Source of the DNA: Lachnospiraceae bacterium C6A11
GTDB taxonomy: Bacteria > Bacillota > Clostridia > Lachnospirales > Lachnospiraceae
Assembly: GCA_000702245.1 (NCBI GenBank)
Contig: JNKY01000017.1
Location: 1 to 64,000 of the forward strand
Reading direction: 5' to 3'
DNA length: 64,000 bases
Part shown: positions 53,630 through 62,900 of the stretch, piece after piece
How positions within the stretch are numbered: position 1 is the first letter of the stretch
Layout of the letters: the number at the start of each line of letters is the position of its first letter
Notes under the pieces: model-generated
The model's database searches: none
Seen by the model: the letters and a program-made list of their open reading frames with translations, nothing else
What the model was told of the DNA's origin: nothing
Position numbers and translations under genes: made by a program

Positions 53630-54922
53630 ATGCGTATAGTACAACTTACAGAAGAAGCGAAAAAAGACATCTTGAAAAACATGCTCAGACGCAGCCCGGA
53701 CAATTACGGAGATTATGAGCAGACCGTTAAGGAGATCGTTGAGAACGTCCACCAGAACGGTGACAGTGCGCTTTTTGAGTATACGCATCGATTCGATAAG
53801 GCTGATATAAATGCTTCAAATATCAAGGTTACAGAGGCTGAGATCGAGGAGGCTTACAAGGCTATTGATCCAAAGCTGCTTGACGTAATCAAGAAGGCTA
53901 TTAAGAATATCAGAGAGTATCACGAGCTTCAGAAGAGAAACAGCTGGATAACAACTAAGGAAAACGGCATCATGCTCGGCCAGAAGATCACACCGCTTAA
54001 ATACGTTGGTGTTTATGTTCCGGGCGGCAAGGCTGCTTATCCTTCAACAGTTCTTATGAACGTTGTTCCTGCACACGTTGCAGGCGTAGAAAATATCATT
54101 ATGACAACGCCATGTAACGCAGAGGGTAAGGTTTATCCTACAACTCTCGTGGCAGCAAAGGAAGCCGGTGTTACGGAAATATATAAGGCAGGCGGTGCGC
54201 AGGCTATCGCGGCTCTTGCATTTGGTACCGAGTCCATCCCTAAGGTTGATAAGATCGTAGGACCGGGAAATATATTTGTTGCGCTTGCCAAGAGGATAGT
54301 TTACGGACACGTAAGCATCGATTCGATTGCCGGCCCGAGCGAGATACTTGTTCTTTCGGATGGTTCCGGAAACCCTAAGTTCACAGCTGCAGACCTTCTG
54401 TCACAGGCAGAGCATGACGAGCTTGCATCAGCAATCCTCATCACAACCGATAAGGATTTTGCCGAGAAGGTTTCGGAGTGGACGGATATCTTCACAGCTA
54501 AGCTTTCAAGAAAGGAGATCATCCAGAAGTCACTTGATAACTTCGGATACATCCTTCTTGCTGAAAATATGGATGAAGCGATTGAGGTTGTGAACGAGAT
54601 AGCTCCTGAGCACCTTGAGATAGTTACCGCAAATCCATACGATACAATGACAAAGGTTAGAAATGCCGGTGCGATGTTCCTCGGAGAGTATTCTTCAGAG
54701 CCTCTCGGCGATTATTTTGCAGGACCGAACCACGTACTTCCTACCAATGGAACAGCAAGGTTCTTCTCGCCTCTCGGAGTTGACGACTTCATCAAGAAGT
54801 CAAGCATCATCTCTTATTCGGAGGCGGCCCTCAGAGAGGTATATCAGGATGTTGCAAACTTTGCTGATGCAGAGTACCTTACAGCTCATGCTAACTCGAT
54901 CAGAGTTCGTTTTGAGGATTAA
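53630..54922 (+). CDS. hisD: histidinol dehydrogenase
   Basis: A 430-residue zinc enzyme oxidising histidinol to histidine in two NAD steps. VGVYVPGGKAAYPSTVLMN, YKAGGAQAIAALAFGTESIPKVDKIVGPGN, IDSIAGPSEILVLSD, SQAEHDELASAI with the zinc ligands, and NHVLPTNGTARFFSPLGVDDF with catalytic residues are all in place. TTAGGAGGAGCAAAA precedes ATG. The family's usual length is 430. Confidence 0.97.
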   Translation: MRIVQLTEEAKKDILKNMLRRSPDNYGDYEQTVKEIVENVHQNGDSALFEYTHRFDKADINASNIKVTEAEIEEAYKAIDPKLLDVIKKAIKNIREYHELQKRNSWITTKENGIMLGQKITPLKYVGVYVPGGKAAYPSTVLMNVVPAHVAGVENIIMTTPCNAEGKVYPTTLVAAKEAGVTEIYKAGGAQAIAALAFGTESIPKVDKIVGPGNIFVALAKRIVYGHVSIDSIAGPSEILVLSDGSGNPKFTAADLLSQAEHDELASAILITTDKDFAEKVSEWTDIFTAKLSRKEIIQKSLDNFGYILLAENMDEAIEVVNEIAPEHLEIVTANPYDTMTKVRNAGAMFLGEYSSEPLGDYFAGPNHVLPTNGTARFFSPLGVDDFIKKSSIISYSEAALREVYQDVANFADAEYLTAHANSIRVRFED

Positions 54923-54943
54923 GTTTAGAAAGGAAGGTAGAAT

Positions 54944-55537
54944 ATGAAGGATAGAAAAGCGTCATACGCAAGAACAACAAGCGAGACCGATATTTCCGTT
55001 TCGATCAATCTTGACGGAACAGGTGTTGCGACAGTTGATACAGGAATAGGTTTCTTCGACCATATGCTTAAAAGCTTTGCAAAGCACGGCTTCTTTGATC
55101 TGGCCGTAAAGTGCAAGGGCGATCTCTTCATTGACTGCCACCACACTATAGAGGATACCGGAATTGTACTCGGCAAGGCTCTGAAGAAGGCACTTGGCGA
55201 CAAGACCGGAATCAAGAGATATGCTTCCTTCACGATGCCTATGGACGACGCACTTGTCCTTTCGGCAGTTGATCTTTCGGGAAGACCTTATCTCTCATAT
55301 GATCTTACACTGACAACTCCTCAGGTAGGATATTTTGATACAGAGATGGTCAAGGAATTCTTCTATGCAGTTTCATATGCTGCAGAGATGAATATACATA
55401 TAAAGCAGTTTTCAGGCGAGAACAATCACCACCTGATCGAGGCTGCCTTTAAGGCTTTCGCAAATGCACTTAAAGAAGCAACAAGGTTTGATCCGAGACT
55501 CGGAGATGACCTGCTTTCAACAAAGGGAGCTTTATAA
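54944..55537 (+). CDS. hisB: imidazoleglycerol-phosphate dehydratase
   Basis: A 197-residue manganese enzyme of histidine synthesis. GIGFFDHMLKSFAKHGFFDL, DCHHTIEDTGIVLG, DLSGRPYL and GENNHHLIEAAFKAFANAL carry the metal-binding histidines. The bacterial one-domain form without the phosphatase. AAAGGAAGGTAGAAT precedes ATG. hisC, hisH and hisA are absent from the local gene set. Confidence 0.96.
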   Translation: MKDRKASYARTTSETDISVSINLDGTGVATVDTGIGFFDHMLKSFAKHGFFDLAVKCKGDLFIDCHHTIEDTGIVLGKALKKALGDKTGIKRYASFTMPMDDALVLSAVDLSGRPYLSYDLTLTTPQVGYFDTEMVKEFFYAVSYAAEMNIHIKQFSGENNHHLIEAAFKAFANALKEATRFDPRLGDDLLSTKGAL

Positions 55538-55620
55538 TTCAAGTTATTCGGATGAATCAATAAATCACCTGACTGACAAAACACAAAGATCATATGCAGA
55601 ATAGGAAAGGTAATAAATAT

Positions 55621-56883
55621 ATGGAATACAGAAAGATAATACCATGTGTGACCATGGAGGACCCTGTTGCAGAGGCAAGGTTTTATAACGATTCCGGTGC
55701 TGATGAGGTTGCATTTTTCGACAGCACGGCAAGCCGCGAGTCACTTGACAAGAATATACCGATCATCAAGGAAATAACAAGGAATATAGATATTCCTCTT
55801 ATCGCCTGCGGTGGCGTAAGACGTCTTGAGGATGTTAAGAAGCTCCTTTATGCAGGTGCTTCAAAGGTATGTATGAAGTCTGCTCCTATGCAGGACATCT
55901 CAATCGTTACAGAGGCATCAGAGAGATTTGGCTCTGAAAGAATAATAATCACAATCGACCTTACAGAGGATATTGATCCGGTTGCTTATGCCAAGGAACT
56001 TAAGGCTGCAGGCGCGGGAAGCTTCCTTATCCTGCATCACAATAAGGTTGATAATTACGAAGAGATAGTTGCAAAGATCAGAAAGGAAGCACCGCTTCCG
56101 ACAGTTGTTTCATCTTACTCTACAGAGGGTGATGAGATCTCTGATATGCTTTCAGCAACAAATGCAGAAGCAATAAGCCTTTACAATCTTGCTCAGCATG
56201 ACGTTATGCAGATCAAGCAGGCCTGCAAGAGAAAGGGCGTTTATGTGAACCTCTTCGAGAGCTCAAAGAAGTTCTCTGAGTTCAAGCTTAATGCCGACGG
56301 ACTTATCCCATGCATCGCGCAGGATTATAAGACAGGTGAAGTGCTTATGCTTGCATATATGAATGAAGAGGCTTACAACAAGACCATCGAGACAGGTCGT
56401 ATGACTTACTTTTCAAGAAGCAGAAATGAACTCTGGACCAAGGGTGAGACCTCAGGTCATTATCAGTTCGTCAAGTCACTTACCATCGACTGCGACAATG
56501 ATACGATCCTTGCGAAGGTTTCACAGATCGGTGCAGCATGCCACACAGGCAACCGTTCATGCTTCTTTACACCGCTTGTAAGTAAGGAATATAACGATAC
56601 AAACCCTCTGACTGTATTTAATGATGTATTCGGCATCATCATGGACAGAAAGAAGAATCCTAAGGAGGGTTCATATACAAACTACCTCTTCGACAAGGGC
56701 ATCGACAAGATACTCAAGAAGGTCGGAGAAGAGTGCACCGAAGTAGTTATCGCAGCCAAGAATCCGGATCCTGAAGAGATGAAATACGAGATATCCGATC
56801 TCCTCTATCATTTGATGGTATTAATGGTTGAAAGAGGAACCACTTGGGAGGATATTACTAAGGAACTTGCAGAGAGACGTTGA
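55621..56883 (+). CDS. hisIE: HisF-like domain fused to HisIE
   Basis: A 420-residue fusion. Residues 1-205 form a TIM barrel related to HisF/HisA ([47 protein letters not shown]). At the position of the usual first catalytic Asp (IIPCLDV) the sequence has VT, and the DRDG-type segment is LHHNKVD; the second Asp (TIDLTED) is kept. So the barrel may be inactive or changed. Residues 215-315 are HisI, phosphoribosyl-AMP cyclohydrolase ([19 protein letters not shown]), and 325-415 are HisE, phosphoribosyl-ATP diphosphatase ([29 protein letters not shown]). ATG 55621 has AGGAAAGG 10 bases upstream; an in-frame ATG at 55594 has none. Confidence 0.87.
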   Translation: MEYRKIIPCVTMEDPVAEARFYNDSGADEVAFFDSTASRESLDKNIPIIKEITRNIDIPLIACGGVRRLEDVKKLLYAGASKVCMKSAPMQDISIVTEASERFGSERIIITIDLTEDIDPVAYAKELKAAGAGSFLILHHNKVDNYEEIVAKIRKEAPLPTVVSSYSTEGDEISDMLSATNAEAISLYNLAQHDVMQIKQACKRKGVYVNLFESSKKFSEFKLNADGLIPCIAQDYKTGEVLMLAYMNEEAYNKTIETGRMTYFSRSRNELWTKGETSGHYQFVKSLTIDCDNDTILAKVSQIGAACHTGNRSCFFTPLVSKEYNDTNPLTVFNDVFGIIMDRKKNPKEGSYTNYLFDKGIDKILKKVGEECTEVVIAAKNPDPEEMKYEISDLLYHLMVLMVERGTTWEDITKELAERR

Positions 56884-56901
56884 AATTAAGGAGATTACTA
56901 T

Positions 56902-57057
56902 ATGAGTGCAATACTTTCGGAATTTGCAACATACATCATAAAATATGTAGTCTTTCTCATCCTTGCAGTATGCGGCTTTATCGCCGGTACAAAGTGGAGA
57001 AAGTCTAAAGATATGAAAACCGAGGAGGCTAAGGTCAGTGAAGAAGTACGGAGTTAA
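56902..57057 (+). CDS. small single-pass membrane protein overlapping alaS
   Basis: A 51-residue protein with one membrane helix at about residues 12-30 (IIKYVVFLILAVCGFIAGT) and a charged cytosolic tail. AAGGAG at 56888-56893 lies eight bases before ATG. Its last 20 bases overlap the alaS start; the alaS ribosome site GAGGAGG (57022-57028) lies inside it, so it may couple alaS translation. Function unknown. Confidence 0.7.
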   Translation: MSAILSEFATYIIKYVVFLILAVCGFIAGTKWRKSKDMKTEEAKVSEEVRS

Positions 57058-59716
57058 TGAATTAAGAGAGATGTATCTCTCATATTTTGAAGAAAGGAAT
57101 GGCCATCTCAGGATGAACAGCTTTTCGCTGGTTCCTCATAATGACAAGAGCCTTCTTCTTATCAATGCAGGTATGGCACCACTTAAGCCATATTTCACAG
57201 GTCAGGAGATTCCACCTAGAAGAAGAGTAACAACCTGCCAGAAGTGTATCAGAACAGGTGATATCGAGAATGTTGGTAAGACAGCTCGTCACGGTACCTT
57301 CTTCGAGATGCTCGGAAACTTCTCTTTCGGAGATTATTTCAAGCATGAGGCTATCAAGTGGTCATGGGAGTTCCTTACAGAGGTAGTGGGACTTGATCCT
57401 GACAGACTTTATCCATCAATCTACCAGGATGATGATGAGGCATTTGATATCTGGAACAAAGAGGTTGGCATCGCACCTGAGAGAATCTTCAGATTCGGTA
57501 AGGCTGACAACTTCTGGGAGCACGGCGCAGGACCTTGCGGACCTTGCTCAGAGATCTACTATGATCGTGGAGAAAAATACGGCTGCGGTAAGCCTGGCTG
57601 TACAGTAGGCTGTGACTGCGACAGATATATGGAGGTTTGGAACAACGTATTTACCCAGTTTGAGAATGACGGAAAGGGTAACTATACAACACTCCAGAAC
57701 AAGAATATCGATACAGGAATGGGTCTTGAGAGACTTGCAGTTGTTGTTCAGGACGTTGATTCTATATTTGATGTTGATACAATAAAGGCTATCCGTGATA
57801 AGGTTTCAGAGATCGCAGGAATCGAGTACGGTTCAAAATACGAGTCTGATGTTTCAATCCGTGTTATCACAGACCATATGCGTTCGGCTACATTTATGAC
57901 CTCAGATGGTATCACACCTTCTAACGAAGGAAGAGGCTATGTCCTCAGACGTCTTATCAGAAGAGCTGCAAGACACGGCAGACTTCTTGGCATCAAGGGA
58001 GCTTTCCTTAATGATGTAGCTGCAACAGTTATTGAGAATTCTAAGGATGCTTATCCTGAGCTTGAGGAGAAGAAGGCATTTATCTTCTCGACTATCGAGC
58101 ATGAGGAAGCAAGCTTTAACAAGACTATCGATCAGGGACTTGAGATCCTTGCCGAGTATAAGAAGGAGCTTAAGGAGAACGGTTCAACTGTTCTTGACGG
58201 CGAGAAGGCCTTCAAGCTTCATGATACATATGGCTTCCCTCTTGATCTTACAAAGGACATCCTCGAGGAGGACGGACTTTCAGTTGATGAGGACAAGTTC
58301 AAGGAGTGCATGGAGATTCAGAAGACTACAGCAAGAAATGCCCGTAAGGTTCAGAACTACATGGGCGCTGATGCAACTGTATTTGAGCAGATCTCACTCG
58401 ATATCAAGTCAGAGTTTGATGGTTATGACAGGTTAGAGAAGGATGATAAGATCCTTGCTCTTACATTAAATACACTTACTAAAGCTGAGGATGGTACTGA
58501 GAAGGTCGTAAGTACTGTTGAGGAGAAGCTCACAGAAGGTGCTAACGGTGCTATCATTGTTGCATCAACTCCTTTCTATGCTACCATGGGTGGTCAGACA
58601 GGTGATACAGGTATCATTAAGACTGATAACGGTACCTTCGTTGTTCAGGATACAACAAAAGTTGCCGGTGATAAGATCGCTCACCACGGCTATGTTGAGT
58701 CAGGTGAATTCAGTGTTGGAGACATCGCAACACTTTCAGTTGACAGCGTAAGAAGAGGACTTATCTGCAAGAATCACTCAGCAACTCACCTTCTTCAGAA
58801 GGCACTTAAGACAGTTCTCGGTGATCATGTTGAGCAGAAGGGTTCCTTCGTTTCAGAGGGAAGACTCAGATTCGACTTCTCACATAACCAGGCTATGAGC
58901 TCTGAGGAGATCGCAAAGGTTGAGAAGATCGTTAACGAAAAAATTGCTGAATCTATTCCTGTAGAAACTAAGATCATGACTATTGAAGAGGCAAAGAAGA
59001 CCGGTGCTATGGCTCTCTTCGGAGAGAAATACGGTGAGACAGTCCGTGTCGTAATGATGAGCGACTTCTCTAAGGAATTCTGTGGTGGTACTCATGTTTC
59101 AAATACATCTACCATCGGAACCTTCAAGATCGTTTCTGAGGCAGGTATTTCTTCAGGCGTAAGACGTATCGAAGCTCTTACAGGCGAAGGCGCACTTGAG
59201 TATTATAAAGAGACAGAGGCTGAGCTTGCTAAGGCTGCAGCTGCTGCAAAGACAGAGCCTGCTAAGCTTGCTGATAAGATTGAGGCACTTCTTGCTGAGA
59301 TCAAGAGCCTTACAGCTGAGAACAAGAAGCTGAAGGACAAGATCGCTAAGGATGCTGCAGGAGATGCACTTTCAGGAGCTGAGAAGGTTAAGGATACAAG
59401 CATACTTAAGCTTTCACTCAGCGGCGCAGATATCAATTCTATGCGTAACCTTGGTGATGACTACAAGGCTAAGCTTGGTAATTCAGTTATAATCATGGCT
59501 TCTGATGCAGACGGTAAGGTTTCACTCCTTGTTATGGCTTCAGATGATGCTGTTGCAGCAGGTATCCATGCAGGAAATATCATTAAGAAGATTGCTCCGA
59601 TCGTTGGCGGTGGCGGCGGCGGACGTCCAAATATGGCTCAGGCCGGTGGTAAGGATGCTTCGAAGATTGAAGAAGCTCTTGCAGCAGGCGTTGAGGAAGC
59701 AAAGAATATGCTTTAA
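57038..59716 (+). CDS. alaS: alanine-tRNA ligase
   Basis: An 892-residue class II synthetase charging tRNA-Ala. The catalytic core starts MKKYGVNELREMYLSYFEERNGHL, with the usual motifs to about 450 (ARHGTFFEMLGNFSFGDYF, GRGYVLRRLIRRAARHG). The editing domain has HSATHLLQKAL and CGGTHVSNTS, supplying zinc ligands. A coiled linker precedes the C-Ala domain, which ends GGGGGGRPNMAQAGGKD. GTG 57038 with GAGGAGG nine bases before it starts the gene. Codons are biased, as in highly expressed genes. Confidence 0.98.
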   Translation: MKKYGVNELREMYLSYFEERNGHLRMNSFSLVPHNDKSLLLINAGMAPLKPYFTGQEIPPRRRVTTCQKCIRTGDIENVGKTARHGTFFEMLGNFSFGDYFKHEAIKWSWEFLTEVVGLDPDRLYPSIYQDDDEAFDIWNKEVGIAPERIFRFGKADNFWEHGAGPCGPCSEIYYDRGEKYGCGKPGCTVGCDCDRYMEVWNNVFTQFENDGKGNYTTLQNKNIDTGMGLERLAVVVQDVDSIFDVDTIKAIRDKVSEIAGIEYGSKYESDVSIRVITDHMRSATFMTSDGITPSNEGRGYVLRRLIRRAARHGRLLGIKGAFLNDVAATVIENSKDAYPELEEKKAFIFSTIEHEEASFNKTIDQGLEILAEYKKELKENGSTVLDGEKAFKLHDTYGFPLDLTKDILEEDGLSVDEDKFKECMEIQKTTARNARKVQNYMGADATVFEQISLDIKSEFDGYDRLEKDDKILALTLNTLTKAEDGTEKVVSTVEEKLTEGANGAIIVASTPFYATMGGQTGDTGIIKTDNGTFVVQDTTKVAGDKIAHHGYVESGEFSVGDIATLSVDSVRRGLICKNHSATHLLQKALKTVLGDHVEQKGSFVSEGRLRFDFSHNQAMSSEEIAKVEKIVNEKIAESIPVETKIMTIEEAKKTGAMALFGEKYGETVRVVMMSDFSKEFCGGTHVSNTSTIGTFKIVSEAGISSGVRRIEALTGEGALEYYKETEAELAKAAAAAKTEPAKLADKIEALLAEIKSLTAENKKLKDKIAKDAAGDALSGAEKVKDTSILKLSLSGADINSMRNLGDDYKAKLGNSVIIMASDADGKVSLLVMASDDAVAAGIHAGNIIKKIAPIVGGGGGGRPNMAQAGGKDASKIEEALAAGVEEAKNML

Positions 59717-59720
59717 AATA

Positions 59721-59748
59721 AAAAACGCGGTTTTTGACCGCGTTTTTT
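59721..59748 (+). terminator. intrinsic terminator of alaS
   Basis: AAAAACGCGGT (59721-59731) pairs perfectly with ACCGCGTTTTT (59737-59747) over a TTTTG loop, followed by more T. Confidence 0.94.
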
Positions 59749-59754
59749 ATTTTG

Positions 59755-59898
59755 TGCAATCCCGTGGCTTTTTTGTGCCATGATTATGCTTCGCATAATC
59801 ATGCATGTGCTGCGCACATGGCGCGCTTTGCGACGCGCATCCTCGCTTCGCTCGGACCACGGGGCCCTCATTCGCTACGCTCATGCAATCCCGTGGCT
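59755..59898. repeat. intergenic palindrome array bounded by direct repeats
   Basis: A 15-base direct repeat TGCAATCCCGTGGCT lies at 59755-59769 and 59884-59898. Between them are consecutive hairpins: CATGATTATGC/GCATAATCATG (59779-59803, 11-bp stem, TTC loop), CATGTGC/GCACATG (59804-59820, 7 bp, TGC loop), and a GC-rich one at 59821-59838. CTCGCTTCGCTCGG and CGCTACGCTC follow, less well paired. CCCGTGG in each direct repeat is also the inverse of CCACGGG at 59857-59863. It has no reading frame of note and the feel of a mobile repeat or REP-like element. Nothing further is seen from 59899 to 59972. Confidence 0.75.
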
Positions 59899-59987
59899 AA
59901 TTTGTTGCGCTTTTGTTATGCCCTGCAGGTTATCATGTAAACAGTTTTGAATAAGATAGCTTGAAATTAGTGAAAGGAGAAGCTGTT

Positions 59988-62900
59988 ATGAAGGAATTTG
60001 AAGTTGAAAACTATTATGATGAGGATCTGAAGGGGCTTATTAACAGCGCGGAATATGAACGCGAGATGAACCGCCTTAAGGCAGAGAAAGCGGCTAAGGA
60101 AAAATATGAGGCGGACGAGATCATTAAAGCCGATCTTGCAGAGAAGGAAAAGCTTAATAAGGCGAGAGAGGAAGAATCCCGCCAGAAGCAGCTTGCTGAA
60201 AGGCAGGCTCGTATTGATGCCGAAAAGCAGGCGATTAAGGATGAGGAAGCTGAAAGAAAGCGCCTTCAGGAGAAGAGAGATGAGCTTGCCGGTCAATTCG
60301 GTTCTCTTGAAGTTGAGCAGATGGTTGACCTCTTAAATGACGGCGATGATATGCAGCCTTTCTTTGAAGAGATGGTTAAGGATGCATTTATAGATTATCA
60401 GAACGGTAAGCTTAAGGAAGAGTTCGATAAGATCAAGTCATTTGATAATAAAGGAAATACAGAAGAAACACTTAAGCAGGCGGATATTCTTTTCCGAGTT
60501 GTATTTAGTGACCTTTCAAGGCTTGAAAAGCCTTACCTTGTCATGCTTAAAAATGGTGATGTTCCGACTGATCCACAGGAAATGGATGACATGATCATCT
60601 CAAATTTTATTGTTAACGATATGAATACAGATGAGAGGATCAGAGATGCTCTGAAGGGCAAGGAGCTTACCGAAAGACAGCTTCGCCAGTATGAAAAGCT
60701 CTATATCCTGGATAAGATCAAGGATGTATTTACCAAGGTTGAAGTAAAGATTGATGACATAAATGATGAGATGAAGAAGGATGATCCTAAGTATAATGAA
60801 ACCCTTGAGAAGGGTAAGGAAGAGGCTTTTAGCAAGGCCTTCGATAATCTCAAATATAGAACCTTTACAACAGTGAAGACTCCGGATGATAAGATTCAGG
60901 TAATCAGGCCGGCCGATGACTTCCTGAAGAAGAATCTGGCAAGAAAGAGATGGCTCGCCGCTCGTCCTGAGAAGCCGGGAGTTGTATATAATCATGAGGA
61001 CCTTGCGTTCCAGCTTGACTTCGCTAAGGGTGTCGGAGATTTACTGTGCGAGGAGTATGGAATACCTAAGACTGTATTTGATAAGGACAATAAGAACAGG
61101 ATTCCGTCAAGCCTTAACCGTAAGAAATATGAGCTCCGTGAGATCAGAAGCGTTTTCGGAAGAAAGGCTATGGAAACAAATATTAGTGAGCTTAAAACCT
61201 TTAATGAGGATATGGCTTTCCTGTGCGATTATGAAGCCGGAGATTTCAGAAAGCTTTTACGCGAAAGGCCGCATATTGCCAAGCTTCTTGATATTATCAA
61301 GGAAGGACCGCTGCTTCATACATCTGATGATAGTAAGCAGGAAGAAATATATGAAAATATGCGGAAGCTGGATCCGGATCTTGTAAGACAGTATTTGAGT
61401 TTCTGTCACCATGTTACTATGCTTGTTAAGGTTGAATATGACAGACAGAAAAACGAGCTTGAGGGCTGGACAGAGGAAAAAGAAAAGAAGTTTACTGATG
61501 ATTATGCCAAGGCAGTTGACTGGCTGACGAATTATACTGATAAGATAACAAACGGAAATATCAGTTATCTTGACGCATATTCAGCAAATAATAATATGAG
61601 ACAGCTTATTAAGCCTGCTAACGGTTATGGAATGACTGATGCTGCAAGGATAATACAGTATGAGGTTGGTGCGCTTGCACGCGGATGGAATCCAAGGGAT
61701 ACTTTTATATTCGCAGTAATCGGAGCTATGCAACAGCATGCCAGAACAGTCTATGCAAATGACAGAAATAACAAGAAATATGAAGCGATTTCTAATGAGC
61801 TGTACAAGCTTAACTGGGATCTTTACGATGCAAAAACTGCAATACAGAAGAGAGATGTAATAGAGAGATTTGATGCGTTTGTCAGAAGAAATGCAGATGA
61901 CAAAGAGCTTCTTGCGCCTCTGAGTAATAGCCAGCTTCAGTATGACAGAACCAGAGGAGCCTTCGATGCTGATTATAAAAATGCAGTTATAGACGACTTA
62001 AAGAAGCTTGAGAATGATCCTGCAAAGCTTGCGAAGTCTATGATCGAAATGCAGAAGATAGCTCTTCAGAGAGAAGAGGATTTCCATGATGAGATATTTA
62101 AGGAGTTTATTACAGGACTTACTCCTAAAGCGCAGGAAACTCTTCAGAAGGCTCTTTACACAGAACGTATGGAACAGATGGTACTTAGAGGTAAGAATAC
62201 CTATAAGGATCAGGAGGAGATATTTAAGAGAAAAGAGCTTGCTAACTTCAAATATAATAAGGTTATTTACGATGAACTCTTCAGTCAGATAGGCCTTATT
62301 CTTGGTCAGAAGGACGGAGTTGCTTCTACAGACAGACTCATGAAGGCTTTCCCAAACCCGATTTCTGAGGAGGTTAAGCAGGATATCCGTCAGAAGAAGC
62401 TGGATGATCTTGAAGAAAAGGCTGATCGTATTTTGGGCGAAGTAGTCCATGATTCTGATTATTATAACTTTATGTCTGCGGACAGTATGGATAAGGCGAA
62501 GGGAACTACCGGAATCCATATCGTAACTGCTCCGGAGGGTGGCTATAATATCAAATACGATAAGGATATTGTAGAAATAAAGAAAGATATCTATCAGAGG
62601 ATTGATGCGCAGGTTGATGATCTTTCGCATGAGCTCGCCCGCATAAGAACTGATATGAACATTTTTGCGTTTACCATAGAAAATGGCGACTTCAAAAATG
62701 TATCGACTGCAGACAGCCTGTATAAGGCTATGAGTGACATAGCTCACTTCGAGAAAACGTCCGTATATAATTACCGTGATCAGTTGAGGACAATAAAGAG
62801 ACATTTGAAATCAACTATCAATGATGGAAACAGAAGAGGCTTCAATGAAGGAGAAGCTGAGTTCTATGCAAAGCTTGATAAATACATTGATAATGCTCAG

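Noticed and set aside
56884-57037. T-box leader for alaS
   Set aside because: The gap is filled by a small gene and has no T-box sequence.
61998-62804. 268-codon open frame on the - strand
   Set aside because: It is antisense to the giant gene, whose frame has a good ribosome site and stays open for 1337 codons; the antisense product is a low-quality Leu/Ile-rich string.
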